From: Planctomycetota bacterium
Lineage (GTDB): Bacteria > Planctomycetota > PLA2 > JAEUHO01
Assembly (NCBI GenBank): GCA_030066775.1
Contig: JASJAY010000063.1
Location: 1-38,468, forward strand
Length of the DNA stretch: 38,468 nucleotides
Reading direction: 5' to 3'
This document shows, in pieces, positions 16,069 through 24,721 of the stretch (the first letter of the stretch is position 1; every line of letters begins with the position of its first letter). The notes under the pieces were generated by a model. That model did not search any database, had not been told where the DNA came from, and saw only the letters and a list, made by a program, of their open reading frames with translations. The position numbers were made by a program, and so were the translations under genes.

Positions 16069-18003
16069 CTAGTCCTTCACCTCGAAGTCGGCGTCGATGA
16101 CGTTGTCCTCGGAGGTCGAGGCCGTCTGGCCGGCGGCCTGGGCCGCGGCCGCGGCGGCTTCCGCACCCGCGGGCGTACCCGCACCGGCGGCCTGCTCGGC
16201 GTAGACCCTCTGCGCGATCTCCTGGCTGGCCGTCATCATGTCCTCGATGGCGGCCTCGATCGCGGCGGCGTCATCCTTCTCCTTGGCGTCTTCGACGGCC
16301 TTCTTCTTGGCCTCGATCGTGCTCTTGACGCTCGCGTCCACCTTGTCGCCGTGCTCCTCGAGCAGCTTGTCGATCTGGTGCACCATCTGGTCGGCCTTGT
16401 TGCGGGCCTCGGCCAGCTCCTTGAACTTGGCGTCGTCCGCGGCGTGCGACTCGGCTTCCTGGCGCATCGTCTCGATCTCGTCCTTCGAGAGGCCCGAGCT
16501 CGACTCGATGACGACCTTCTGCTCCTTGCCCGTGCCCTTGTCCTTGGCGGACACGTTCAGGATGCCGTTGGCGTCGATATCGAAGGTCACCTCGATCTGC
16601 GGCATGCCGCGCGGGGCCGGCGGGATGCCGTCGAGGATGAAGCGACCCAGCGTGCGGTTGTCGCCAGCACGCGGGCGCTCGCCCTGAAGCACGTGCACCT
16701 CCACCTGCGGCTGGTTGTCCGCCGCCGTCGAGAAGACCTCCGTCTTCTTCGTGGGGATGGTCGTGTTGCGCTCGATCAGGACGTGCATCATGCTGCCCTG
16801 CACCTCGACGCCGAGGGAGAGCGGCGTCACGTCGAGCAGCAGCAGGTCCTGCAGCGTCTCGTCGCCCGAGAGGATGCCGGCCTGGATGGCCGCGCCCATC
16901 GCGACGCTCTCGTCGGGGTTGATGCCCTTGTTGCCGTCGCGTCCGAAGACCTCCTTGACGATCTGCTGCACGATCGGCACACGCGTCGAGCCGCCGACGA
17001 GGAGCACCTCGTCCAGCTCGGAAGCGTTGATGCCGGCGTCCTCGATCGCCTGACGGCACGGGCCCTTCACCTTGTCCACGACGGGACCGATGAGCTGCTC
17101 GAACTTCGCGCGCGTGATGCTCATCGTGAGGTGCTTGGGACCGGCGGCGTCCGCCGTGATGAACGGCAGGTTGAGGTCGGTCTGCATGGCCGACGAGAGG
17201 TCGATCTTCGCCTTCTCGCAGGCCTCGCGCAGGCGGTGCAGCGCCATCGTGTCCTGGCGCAGGTCGATGCCGTGTTCCTTCTTGAACTCGTCGGCCACGT
17301 GGCCGATGAGCACCTCGTCGAAGTCGTCACCGCCGAGGTGCGTGTCGCCGTTGGTGGACTTCACCTCGAAGACGCCCTCGTTGAGCTCGAGGATCGAGAT
17401 GTCGAACGTGCCGCCGCCGAGGTCGAAGACGGCGATCGTGCCCGACTCGGTGCCGCCCTTGTTCACGCCGAAGCTGAGCGCCGCTGCGGTGGGCTCGTTG
17501 AGGATGCGCTTGACGTTGAGGCCGGCGATCACGCCGGCGTCCTTGGTTGCCTGGCGCTGGCTGTCGTTGAAGTAGGCGGGCACGGTGATCACGGCGTCCG
17601 TGACCGTGCTGCCCAGGTGGTCCTCGGCGGCCTTCTTGAGGTACTGCAGGATCACCGCCGAGATTTCGGGCGGCGTGTACTGCTTGCCGCGGACGTCGAC
17701 CTTGACGAGCTCGTCCTCGCCGCCGACGACCTTGTACGAGACCATCTTCTCTTCGCTGTGGACCTCGTTGTGCCGGCGGCCCATGAAGCGCTTGATGCTG
17801 TAGATGGTGTTCTCGGGGTTCGTGACGGCCTGCCGACGCGCGGCCTGGCCGACGAGGCGCTCGCCGCTCTCGGTGAAGGCGACGACGCTGGGGGTCAGGC
17901 GATGCCCGTCCTGGTTGACGATGACGCGGGGCTCGCCGCCCTCCATGACCGAGACGACGCTGTTCGTCGTACCCAGGTCGATGCCGATGATGCGTCCTGC
18001 CAT
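16069..18003 (-). CDS. dnaK: Chaperone DnaK (Hsp70)
   Basis: 644 aa from ATG 18003 ([15 protein letters not shown]); a longer frame to 18084 exists but lacks family similarity in its first 27 residues. The ATPase domain shows the phosphate-binding GIDLGTTNS near residue 7, FDLGGGTFD near 200 and [11 protein letters not shown] near 340. The linker and substrate-binding domain begin around [14 protein letters not shown] (about 390). The C-terminus is Ala/Gly-rich and ends [10 protein letters not shown], close to the classic DnaK tail. It is an ATP-driven cytoplasmic chaperone working with DnaJ and GrpE, neither of which is in the window. It lies 77 bp after the sigma-54 activator in the same direction. 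No CIRCE element is visible in that gap, so expression may depend on the upstream operon or on a promoter inside it. Confidence 0.98.
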   Translation of the reverse strand: MAGRIIGIDLGTTNSVVSVMEGGEPRVIVNQDGHRLTPSVVAFTESGERLVGQAARRQAVTNPENTIYSIKRFMGRRHNEVHSEEKMVSYKVVGGEDELVKVDVRGKQYTPPEISAVILQYLKKAAEDHLGSTVTDAVITVPAYFNDSQRQATKDAGVIAGLNVKRILNEPTAAALSFGVNKGGTESGTIAVFDLGGGTFDISILELNEGVFEVKSTNGDTHLGGDDFDEVLIGHVADEFKKEHGIDLRQDTMALHRLREACEKAKIDLSSAMQTDLNLPFITADAAGPKHLTMSITRAKFEQLIGPVVDKVKGPCRQAIEDAGINASELDEVLLVGGSTRVPIVQQIVKEVFGRDGNKGINPDESVAMGAAIQAGILSGDETLQDLLLLDVTPLSLGVEVQGSMMHVLIERNTTIPTKKTEVFSTAADNQPQVEVHVLQGERPRAGDNRTLGRFILDGIPPAPRGMPQIEVTFDIDANGILNVSAKDKGTGKEQKVVIESSSGLSKDEIETMRQEAESHAADDAKFKELAEARNKADQMVHQIDKLLEEHGDKVDASVKSTIEAKKKAVEDAKEKDDAAAIEAAIEDMMTASQEIAQRVYAEQAAGAGTPAGAEAAAAAAQAAGQTASTSEDNVIDADFEVKD

Positions 18004-18080
18004 GGCTCTGATGTCTCCGTTTTCTGAGGTCAGGCCACGGGGCGTCGGGGTCGTCGAGCGTGCCGTTTCGGCACGGTCGC

Positions 18081-19493
18081 TCACTCGGAGCCTGCCGCCT
18101 TGGCGCGCTCGGAGGACCGCGAAAGCCCGTAAGCCTTGATTTTCCGGTACAGCGTGCGGGTGCTGATGCCCAGCATCTGCGAAGCGCGTTCCCGATTGCC
18201 GCCTACGTCCCGAAGGGTGTTCGTGATGAGGGCGCGCTCGACGTCGTCGAGGGGCAAGCCGGAGAGGCTGCCGAGGACATCCGGGCGATCACCGGCGGGG
18301 CGCACGTAGGCCGGCACCACCTCGGGCGGGATCGTCGCCTCGCGCGAGAGCAGCACCATCGACTCGACCGCGTTCTTGAGCTCGCGCACGTTCCCGGGCC
18401 AGCGGTAGCCCATCAGGAGGTCGAGCGCCTCGGGTGAGAACGACTTGCCCGGGCGGCTGTGGCGCGTCGCGGCCTCGGCGAGGAAGTGCTCGGCGAGGTG
18501 CGGCAGGTCGGCCAGGCGCTCGCGGAGGGGCGGCAGGTCGAGCTGCACGACGCGCAGGCGGAAGCAGAGGTCCTCGCGGAAGCTCCCCTCCCGGACCATC
18601 GCGTCGAGGTCGCGGTTCGTCGCCGCGACGACGCGCACGTCCACCTGGATGGGGTCGTTGCTGCCGACGCGCACGATCTCGCCCGACTCGAGTGCGCGCA
18701 GGAGGTGCGCCTGGGTCGAGAGGGGCATGTCGCCGATCTCGTCGAGGAAGAGCGTGCCGCCGTCGGCGGCCTCGAAGCGGCCCTTGCGCTGTGCGGTCGC
18801 CCCCGTGAACGCGCCCTGCTCGTGGCCGAAGAGCTCGCTCTCGAGCACGCCCTCCGCCAGCGCCGCGCAGTTGAGCGGAATGAACGGGCGGTTGCGCCGC
18901 GGCCCGGCGTTGTGGAGCGCGTGCGCGATCAGCTCCTTGCCCGTGCCCGACTCGCCCTGGACCAGCACCGTCGCGTCCGTGTCGACGATCTGGTTCATCA
19001 CGTCGAAGATGCGGTGCATGGTGCGCGTCTGGCCGAAGATGCCGGGGAACGCGAAGGCCTTGTCGATCGCGGTGTGCAGCTCGCGGTTCTCGACCTCGAG
19101 CGCGATGCGCGCGGAAGCCGCGCGCACGGTCTCGCGCAGGATCGCGATGTCGAGCGGCTTCTGCAGGTAGTGCAGCGCCCCCGCCCCCATCGCAGCCACG
19201 GCACCGTCGACCGTCCCGTAGCCCGTGACCACCACGCACTGCGGAACGGCGTGGTCGCCGCGCAGCTCGCGGCAGCGCTCGACGATCTCCTGGCCGTCCT
19301 TGTCCGTCAGGCGCAGGTCCGTGACCACCAGGTCGACCCGGTCGCGCTCGAGGGCCTCCAGGGCCTCACGCCCGGAGCCGGCGACGCTGACAGAATGTCC
19401 CTGCCCTTCGAGCACGTCGGCGATGACGTCGGCGTGGGCCGCGTCGTCCTCGACGACCAGAATCTGGAGACCTTCGGCGGGCGGGGCAGACAT
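18081..19493 (-). CDS. NtrC-family sigma-54-dependent response regulator
   Basis: 470 aa from ATG 19493. The receiver domain (about 10-125) keeps the acidic pair in VVEDDAAH, the phospho-acceptor Asp59 in VVTDLRLTD, and Lys112 in LQKPLD. The AAA+ domain (about 150-385) shows Walker A GESGTGKE (180-187), the sigma-54-contacting GAFTGA (227-232), Walker [12 protein letters not shown] (about 247-257) and the [11 protein letters not shown] sensor region. A Fis-type helix-turn-helix closes the protein ([21 protein letters not shown]). All active residues are present, so it should activate RNA polymerase-sigma-54 when phosphorylated. The likely kinase is encoded upstream at 19956-20732, separated by the 130-aa gene and 73 bp. 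Target promoters are unknown; I found no convincing -24/-12 element in the adjacent gaps. Confidence 0.96.
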   Translation of the reverse strand: MSAPPAEGLQILVVEDDAAHADVIADVLEGQGHSVSVAGSGREALEALERDRVDLVVTDLRLTDKDGQEIVERCRELRGDHAVPQCVVVTGYGTVDGAVAAMGAGALHYLQKPLDIAILRETVRAASARIALEVENRELHTAIDKAFAFPGIFGQTRTMHRIFDVMNQIVDTDATVLVQGESGTGKELIAHALHNAGPRRNRPFIPLNCAALAEGVLESELFGHEQGAFTGATAQRKGRFEAADGGTLFLDEIGDMPLSTQAHLLRALESGEIVRVGSNDPIQVDVRVVAATNRDLDAMVREGSFREDLCFRLRVVQLDLPPLRERLADLPHLAEHFLAEAATRHSRPGKSFSPEALDLLMGYRWPGNVRELKNAVESMVLLSREATIPPEVVPAYVRPAGDRPDVLGSLSGLPLDDVERALITNTLRDVGGNRERASQMLGISTRTLYRKIKAYGLSRSSERAKAAGSE

Positions 19494-19566
19494 GCCTGAC
19501 AGTTTGGCATGACATCGCGGGCTGGCCAGTCGAGGCCAAGACCTCCACGGATCAGGCCCTTGTGGA

Positions 19567-19959
19567 TCAGGCGCGCAGGAGGAGCTGCAGGCCCATGGCC
19601 ACGCGCGGCAGGTAGGACTGGTCGCCACGCAGCGCGCCTTCGAGCTTCCAGCGCGAAACCCGGTCCACCAGCAGGGCGTGGCCGCTCTCGACGTGGCCCA
19701 GCTGGTTCATGGACCACGAGAGCTCGATGCGCTTGTCCGCGGTCTCGGTGCTCCAGACGACCTCGTGCTCGAAGTCGTGGTACTGCCGCTCGATCTGCTG
19801 CAGCAGGTTCTGGAGCGCGTCTTCGCTGGGCCAGATGGTGATCCCGCCCGACACGCCGGGCCCGCGGTAGACGGCCCGCGCGCGGTAGCCGTCCTTGCCC
19901 AGCGGCTCGACACGCAGGGCGAGGTTGAAGATCTCGAGGTCCTGGGGGCCGCCACTCAT
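19567..19959 (-). CDS. Small cytoplasmic protein of unknown function coupled to a histidine kinase
   Basis: 130 aa. Its ATG overlaps the kinase stop (ATGA at 19956-19959), so translation is coupled. There is no signal peptide or membrane segment. The pattern suggests alternating strands with a central helix (SEDALQNLLQQIERQYHDF), then EVVWSTETADKRIELSW and GHVESGHALLVDRVSRWKLEG. The layout of a Trp-containing strand, a GHV motif and a hydrophobic C-terminal helix is reminiscent of the DUF6228-type families of unknown function, but that is a weak, memory-based resemblance. Its position between a soluble kinase without a sensor domain and its sigma-54 regulator suggests a modulator or ligand-sensing partner of the pathway; this is inference. 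Confidence 0.8.
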   Translation of the reverse strand: MSGGPQDLEIFNLALRVEPLGKDGYRARAVYRGPGVSGGITIWPSEDALQNLLQQIERQYHDFEHEVVWSTETADKRIELSWSMNQLGHVESGHALLVDRVSRWKLEGALRGDQSYLPRVAMGLQLLLRA

Positions 19960-20732
19960 GAGGCTTCGTCCTCCCCGGGCGGGCCGGCCAGGGGCAGACG
20001 CAGGATGAAGTCCGTGCCCTTGCCGACTTCCGTCTCGAAGCGGAGGTCGCCGCCGTGCTCCTCGGCGATGCGGCGCGCGGTCGGCAGGCCCAGGCCGCTG
20101 CCCTGGCGGCGGCGGCTGAAGTAGACCTCCCAGACGCGGTCCTGGATCTCCTCGGGGATGCCGGGGCCCGTGTCGATCACGTCGATGCGGGCGAAGTCGC
20201 CTTCGATGCCCGTCCGGACGATGAGCTTGTGCCCATCGACGCGCGACGTGTCGGCGTCAGCCGCCTTGGCGGCTGACTCCATGGCCTGTAAGGCGTTCAG
20301 GAAGAGATTCAGCACGGCCTGCTTCACGAGCCGTTCGTCGAGGCGCATGATCGGCAGCGCGCGGTCGGGATAGAAGAGCAGGTCCACCTCGGCGCGCGCG
20401 CACTCGGGGGCGATGAAGCCCGTGACGTCCTCCAGCACGCGGTTCAAGTCCACGCGCGAGAGGTTCAGCTGGCGGATGCCCGCGTAGCGCAGGAAGTCGT
20501 CGAGGATCTCCTCCAGGCGGCTCACCTCGGCGCGCAGGGTGCGGAGGCGGCGCGACAGCCGTCGCTCGCGGTCACCCCCCTCGCCCTCGGGCCAGTCCTC
20601 CTGCAGGAGCTGCAGGGTCACGTTCATGGTCGAGAGCGGATTGCGCACCTCGTGCACGAGCCCGCCGGCGACGGCGCCGAGGAAGGCCAGCCCCTTTTGG
20701 GTCGGCGGGCGGTGGGCGCGCGACTCGGACAT
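19956..20732 (-). CDS. Soluble sensor histidine kinase (NtrB-like core)
   Basis: 258 aa, starting at ATG 20732. There is almost nothing before the HisKA domain: the phospho-accepting His27 lies in GGLVHEVRNPLS. The N-box is QAVLNLFLNALQAM, the G1 box DVIDTGPGIPEE and the G2 box GSGLGLPTARRIAEEHGG, so the kinase core is complete. It has no transmembrane segment and no PAS, GAF or other sensor domain. The signal must therefore come from a partner protein, possibly the 130-aa protein whose gene overlaps its stop. The sigma-54 response regulator downstream is the probable phosphoryl acceptor. The start faces the TsaC-fusion gene across a 128-bp divergent spacer that should hold the promoters of both units. 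Confidence 0.94.
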   Translation of the reverse strand: MSESRAHRPPTQKGLAFLGAVAGGLVHEVRNPLSTMNVTLQLLQEDWPEGEGGDRERRLSRRLRTLRAEVSRLEEILDDFLRYAGIRQLNLSRVDLNRVLEDVTGFIAPECARAEVDLLFYPDRALPIMRLDERLVKQAVLNLFLNALQAMESAAKAADADTSRVDGHKLIVRTGIEGDFARIDVIDTGPGIPEEIQDRVWEVYFSRRRQGSGLGLPTARRIAEEHGGDLRFETEVGKGTDFILRLPLAGPPGEDEAS

Positions 20733-20860
20733 GCGCCGCAGCGTACCGCCTCCGCGCAGCCGGAGCGCGCTTTGCGCTCTGTCCGCTCACTAGCGCCTCA
20801 TGAACGCACACTCCCGGAAACCGGCGACGCGGGAGCCCCCACCGGTATCCTCCCGCCCCC

Positions 20861-21940
20861 ATGGGAACCGAAGTCCTCACCCTGATCGACCAAGGCGCAC
20901 TCGACGAGGAGCTGGCCCGTGCCGGCGAGATCCTCCGCAAGGGTGGCCTGGTCGCTTTCCCCACGGAGACCGTCTACGGCATTGCCGTTGCCGCCGACAT
21001 CCCGGAGGCGGTCGAGCGCCTCTACGAGATCAAGCGCCGCGATCGCGACAAGCCGATGACGCTGATGGTGGCCGATGCCGCCTCCGTGATCGTGCGCTGT
21101 CCCGAGCTCCCGCCCCACGCCGTCGCGCTCATGAAGCGCTTCTGGCCCGGCGCGCTGACGCTCGTGCTCGAGGACGAGAAGAAGCACCTCGCAGGCTTCC
21201 GCCTGCCGGACCACCCGCTCGCGCGCGGCCTCGTGCGTGCCGCCGGCGTGCCGCTGCTCGTCCCGAGCGCGAACATCTCGGGCACGCCTGCGGCCAAGAC
21301 CGCGGCCGAGGTGCTCGAGCACTTCCCCACCGAGCTCGACCTGATCATCGACGGGGGCCCCGCCGAGGGCGGCATCGACAGCACGGTCGTGAAGATCGTC
21401 GGTGACGAGGTGACGGTGCTGCGCGAGGGCGCGATCCCCGAGTGGCGCATCCGCCAGCCGCACTGGGCCAACGTGCTCTTCGTGTGCGCCGGCAACACCG
21501 ACCGCAGCCCGCTGGCCGCCGCCATCCTGCGTCGCCGGCTCGCCGACCAGCTCTCGTGCGAAGAGAGCGAGCTCGAAGAGAAGGGCTACCAGGTCGCCAG
21601 CGCCGGGCTCGCCGCCGACGTCGGCCGCCGCGCGTCGCGCAAGGTGCGTCGCGTCGCGCGCGACGAGTTCGCCTCGCCGCTCACGCTGGAGCAGCACCGC
21701 GCACAGAAGCTGTCGCAGGACATGGTCGACCGCGCCACGCACATCATCTGCATGGAGCGCGAGCAGCGGGAGGAGATCCTGGCGTTCTTCCCCCACCGCG
21801 AGCGCGACGTGTACCTGCTCGATCCCGAAGGCAACGACGTCACGGACCCCGCGGGCGCGCCGTACCCGGCGTACGTTAGACTCGCCAAGCGACTGGACGC
21901 CGCAGCCACCCTGATCGTCGGGAGCATCCTGCCAGCATGA
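20861..21940 (+). CDS. tsaC: Fusion of threonylcarbamoyl-AMP synthase (TsaC/YwlC) and YwlE-like low-molecular-weight phosphatase
   Basis: 359 aa. Residues 10-200 form a TsaC/YrdC domain: GLVAFPTETVYGIA (30-42), KRRDRDKPMTLMV (58-70) and VPSANISGTP (134-143) carry the ATP, bicarbonate and threonine-binding signatures for making L-threonylcarbamoyladenylate, the first step of tRNA t6A37 synthesis. Residues 203-359 form a low-molecular-weight phosphatase. Its P-loop is VLFVCAGNTDRSP with nucleophile Cys209 and Arg215, and the general-acid loop is DVTDPAGAP. Thr213, four residues after the nucleophile, matches the Thr that gives YwlE its phosphoarginine preference, whereas tyrosine phosphatases usually have Ile there. 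Both halves look active. The stop overlaps the rpiB start (ATGA), giving the gene order of Bacillus subtilis ywlC-ywlE-ywlF with the first two joined. Confidence 0.92.
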   Translation: MGTEVLTLIDQGALDEELARAGEILRKGGLVAFPTETVYGIAVAADIPEAVERLYEIKRRDRDKPMTLMVADAASVIVRCPELPPHAVALMKRFWPGALTLVLEDEKKHLAGFRLPDHPLARGLVRAAGVPLLVPSANISGTPAAKTAAEVLEHFPTELDLIIDGGPAEGGIDSTVVKIVGDEVTVLREGAIPEWRIRQPHWANVLFVCAGNTDRSPLAAAILRRRLADQLSCEESELEEKGYQVASAGLAADVGRRASRKVRRVARDEFASPLTLEQHRAQKLSQDMVDRATHIICMEREQREEILAFFPHRERDVYLLDPEGNDVTDPAGAPYPAYVRLAKRLDAAATLIVGSILPA

Positions 21941-22392
21941 AGATCGCCATCGCGTCGGACCACGCCGCTGTCGAAGAACGTCTCGCACTCGTCGAGCACC
22001 TCCGAAGCCGTGGCCACGACGTGACGGACTTCGGCTGCGAGCGCGGGGAGTCGGTGGACTACCCCGACTACGCGGCCCTGGCCGCGAACGCCGTCGCCGA
22101 GGGCAAGGCCGAGCGAGGCATCCTGATCTGCGGCACGGGCATCGGCATCTGCATGGCCGCCGGCAAGGTGAACGGCATCCGCGCCGCCACGCTCAGCGAC
22201 CCGTGGTCGGCCGAGATGACGCGTCGCCACAACGACGCGAACGTGGCCTGCTTCGGTGCGCGCATCCACAGCGCGAAGGCCATCCAGCGCATGGCCGACG
22301 TCTTCCTGGAGACGACCTTCGACGGCGGGCGCCACACGGACCGCGTCGCGAAGATCATGGCGCTCGAGAAGGGCCAGCCGGTCCCTTCCTGA
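21937..22392 (+). CDS. rpiB: Ribose-5-phosphate isomerase B
   Basis: 151 aa, the usual family length. It starts MKIAIASDHAA and carries the RpiB/LacAB signatures DYPDYA (about 42-47) and ILICGTGIGICMAAGKVNGIRAA-like residues, with the catalytic Cys in CGTGIG (about residue 65), then CFGARI (about 104-109). It interconverts ribose-5-phosphate and ribulose-5-phosphate in the cytoplasm. The ATG overlaps the stop of the TsaC-phosphatase fusion. It is followed closely by the esterase gene, so the three are probably one operon. Confidence 0.96.
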   Translation: MKIAIASDHAAVEERLALVEHLRSRGHDVTDFGCERGESVDYPDYAALAANAVAEGKAERGILICGTGIGICMAAGKVNGIRAATLSDPWSAEMTRRHNDANVACFGARIHSAKAIQRMADVFLETTFDGGRHTDRVAKIMALEKGQPVPS

Positions 22393-22457
22393 GCGGCCCC
22401 GGGTCGGGCGCGGCCGCGGCCGCACCGGCGCCGGGGACAGAGCCCTCGGACGAGCTC

Positions 22458-23150
22458 TTGGCCGTACGCGAGCGCATCGTCTTCGAGGCCCCGGGCAACG
22501 TGCGCTTGCTGGCGCCGCGGCAACCCGCAGAGGGTCCGACGGGTGCGCTCGTCGCAGTGCACGGGTACGGCCAGCCGCCGCAGTCGCTGCTTGCCTACGC
22601 GACGCTCGTCGCGCCCCCGGAGGTCCCCATCGTCGTGCCCGAGGGGCCCTCGACCTTCTATCGCCGGCCGTCTTCACGGGGCTCGCGCAAGGGCGGCATC
22701 GGGCACGGCTGGATCGCCGACCCGGACCGCGCCGATACGGACCGCCGCAACGACGCGCTGATCGGCGCCGCGCTCGACCTCGCCCTCGAGCGCTTCGAGC
22801 TCGATCCGGCCCGCATCTGGCTGCTCGGCTACAGCCAGGGCGTCGGCGTCGCGACCCACTTCGCCGCCAGCCATCCGGACCGCATCGCGGGTCTCGTGGG
22901 CCTCGCCGGCGGCGTGCCCATGGCCTATCGGCCGGGGCTGTCGGCGCTCTCCGGCAAGCCCGTGTTGTGGGTTACGGGCACGCGGGATCCCTCGTATCCG
23001 CCGGACTATTCGGCCGCCGTCGTCGAGGCCTTCGAGGCCGGCGGTGCGGCCATCCGGCACGAGGCGCTCGACGCCGACCACGACCTCATGGCCGACGCGC
23101 GGAGCGTCGTCGCGGCGTGGCTCGAAGCACACTTGAACCGCGTCAAATAG
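22458..23150 (+). CDS. Phospholipase/carboxylesterase-family alpha/beta hydrolase
   Basis: 230 aa from TTG 22458. The start is uncertain: CTG 22389 would overlap the rpiB stop and add an Ala/Pro-rich leader, and GTG 22500 would shorten the protein. The fold is an alpha/beta hydrolase of the carboxylesterase/acyl-protein-thioesterase type. It has the oxyanion-hole HGYGQPP (35-41), nucleophile elbow LLGYSQGVG with Ser126, acid Asp177 in WVTGTRDPSYP and His208 in DADHDLM. No signal peptide is visible, so a cytoplasmic esterase is likely. It sits at the end of the tsaC-rpiB operon with about 65 bases in between. Substrate unknown. Confidence 0.85.
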   Translation: MAVRERIVFEAPGNVRLLAPRQPAEGPTGALVAVHGYGQPPQSLLAYATLVAPPEVPIVVPEGPSTFYRRPSSRGSRKGGIGHGWIADPDRADTDRRNDALIGAALDLALERFELDPARIWLLGYSQGVGVATHFAASHPDRIAGLVGLAGGVPMAYRPGLSALSGKPVLWVTGTRDPSYPPDYSAAVVEAFEAGGAAIRHEALDADHDLMADARSVVAAWLEAHLNRVK

Positions 23151-23213
23151 CCCTCGGACCGGGATAGCGCTTCGCCCGGGCAGCGGTAGAACGCCGTGTA
23201 CGGGAGAATGCGC

Positions 23214-24401
23214 ATGCAGATTGCCGTACTGCGAGAAACGCGCGAAGGCGAGACCCGCGTCGGGCTGATCCCCGAGGTCGTGAGCCGCCTCATCCGCGCA
23301 GATCACTCGGTCGTCGTGGAGTCGGGCGCCGGGGTGGCGGCCGGGTTCCTCGACGCCGCGTACGAGAAGGCCGGAGCGACGGTCGCCACCGACGCCGCCG
23401 GGGCCCTGGATGGCGCCGACCTCGTCGTCCGCATCCAGGTGGACGGGCCCGACGAGATCGCCCCCCTACCCGAGGGCGTGACGCTCGTCTCGTTCATCTG
23501 GCCGGTCACGAACACCGACGTCGTGAAGGCGCTCGTCGACAAGAAGATCTCCGCGTTCGCGATGGACTGTGTCCCGCGCATCACGCGCGCGCAATCGATG
23601 GACGCGCTGTCCTCGATGAGCACCGTCGCGGGCTACCGCGCAGCGCTCTTCGGTGCGCAGCACCTCGGCAAGTTCTTCCCGATGCTCATGACCGCCGCAG
23701 GCACGATCCCGCCGGGGCGCGTCGTGGTGATCGGCGTCGGCGTCGCAGGCCTGCAGGCCATCGCGACCTGCCGTCGTCTGGGCGCGATCGTCGAGGCCTA
23801 CGACATCCGCGCGGAGGCGCGCGAGCAGGCCAAGAGCCTCGGCGCCGACGCGATCGAGGTCGAGCTCGAAGAGAGCGGCGAGGGCGAGGGCGGCTACGCC
23901 AAGGAGCTCTCCGAAGCGGGCAAGCAGAAGCTGGCCGAGAAGCTCGCCGAGCGCATCAAGATCGCCGACTGCGTGATCACGACGGCGCTCGTGCCGGGAC
24001 GGCCCGCGCCGCGCCTGATCGAGGCCGCGACGGTCGAGCAAATGAAGCCGGGCGCCGTGATCGTCGACCTCGCCGCCGAGACGGGCGGCAACTGCGAGCT
24101 GACCGAGCCTGGGCAGGTCGTCACGAAGCACAACGTGACGATCGTCGGCACGCTCAACCTGCCGGCCACGATGCCGACGGACGCCAGCCGGATGTACTCG
24201 AAGAACATCGAGGAGATCGTCCGACACCTGACGCCGGACGCACCAGGTGAGGGCGAAGCGCCTTCCGACGAGAAGGTCCACCTCGACTTCGAGGACGAGA
24301 TCACCGACGGCAGCTTCGTGGCCCACGCGGGCGACGTGCGCCACGCCGCAACGAGAGAGGCGATGGGCCTGGAGCCCCTCGCGACGGGAGGTGACGCGTG
24401 A
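23214..24401 (+). CDS. pntAA: NAD(P) transhydrogenase subunit alpha part 1 (NAD-binding domain I)
   Basis: 395 aa from ATG 23214, chosen because GGGAG lies seven bases upstream; ATG 23208 is too close to it and GTG 23196 precedes it. It shares the alanine-dehydrogenase/PNT fold: MQIAVLRETREGETRVGLIP at the N-terminus and the dinucleotide motif VVVIGVGVAGLQAIA followed by AYDIR near residue 190. This soluble subunit binds NAD(H) and exchanges hydride with PntB's NADP domain while protons cross the membrane. The C-terminus after about residue 345 is an acidic tail instead of a membrane domain, which is encoded separately next door. The last codons overlap the next start (GTGA at 24398-24401). 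Confidence 0.95.
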   Translation: MQIAVLRETREGETRVGLIPEVVSRLIRADHSVVVESGAGVAAGFLDAAYEKAGATVATDAAGALDGADLVVRIQVDGPDEIAPLPEGVTLVSFIWPVTNTDVVKALVDKKISAFAMDCVPRITRAQSMDALSSMSTVAGYRAALFGAQHLGKFFPMLMTAAGTIPPGRVVVIGVGVAGLQAIATCRRLGAIVEAYDIRAEAREQAKSLGADAIEVELEESGEGEGGYAKELSEAGKQKLAEKLAERIKIADCVITTALVPGRPAPRLIEAATVEQMKPGAVIVDLAAETGGNCELTEPGQVVTKHNVTIVGTLNLPATMPTDASRMYSKNIEEIVRHLTPDAPGEGEAPSDEKVHLDFEDEITDGSFVAHAGDVRHAATREAMGLEPLATGGDA

Positions 24402-24721
24402 TCCTGGCACTGACCATGGGCGAGGTCATCGGGCTCTACATCTTCGTGCTCGCGGCCTTCATCGGCTTCGAGGTCATCACGAAGGTGCCTGCCCAGCTGC
24501 ACACGCCGCTGATGTCGGGCGCGAACGCCATCTCCGGGATCATCCTGATCGGCGCGATCATCGTGGCGTCCAACACCACGAGCACCTTCGGGCTGATCCT
24601 GGGCGTGATCGGAGTCTTCCTGGCCATGATCAACGTCGTGGGCGGCTTCGCGGTCACCGACCGCATGCTGCACATGTTCAAGAAGAAGAAGGAGAAGCCG
24701 GCGAAGGGGGGTGACGCGTGA
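24398..24721 (+). CDS. pntAB: NAD(P) transhydrogenase subunit alpha part 2 (membrane domain)
   Basis: 107 aa from GTG 24398, with a near-perfect GGAGGTGA before it. Three membrane segments are visible: LYIFVLAAFIGFEVITKV, ISGIILIGAIIVASNTT and LILGVIGVFLAMINVVGGFAV, ending in TDRMLHMFKKKKEKP, the typical PntAB tail. It forms part of the proton channel with PntB. The stop overlaps the pntB GTG (GTGA at 24718-24721). The last 12 bases and the protein ending GGDA are the same as at the pntAA/pntAB junction. Confidence 0.95.
   Translation: MILALTMGEVIGLYIFVLAAFIGFEVITKVPAQLHTPLMSGANAISGIILIGAIIVASNTTSTFGLILGVIGVFLAMINVVGGFAVTDRMLHMFKKKKEKPAKGGDA

Noticed and set aside
18004..18080. CIRCE heat-shock operator upstream of dnaK
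   Set aside because: No TTAGCACTC...GAGTGCTAA-like inverted repeat is present in the 77-bp gap.
18004..18084. Start of dnaK at 18084 giving a 671-aa protein
   Set aside because: The extra 27 residues have no family similarity, while ATG 18003 opens directly into the conserved [13 protein letters not shown].
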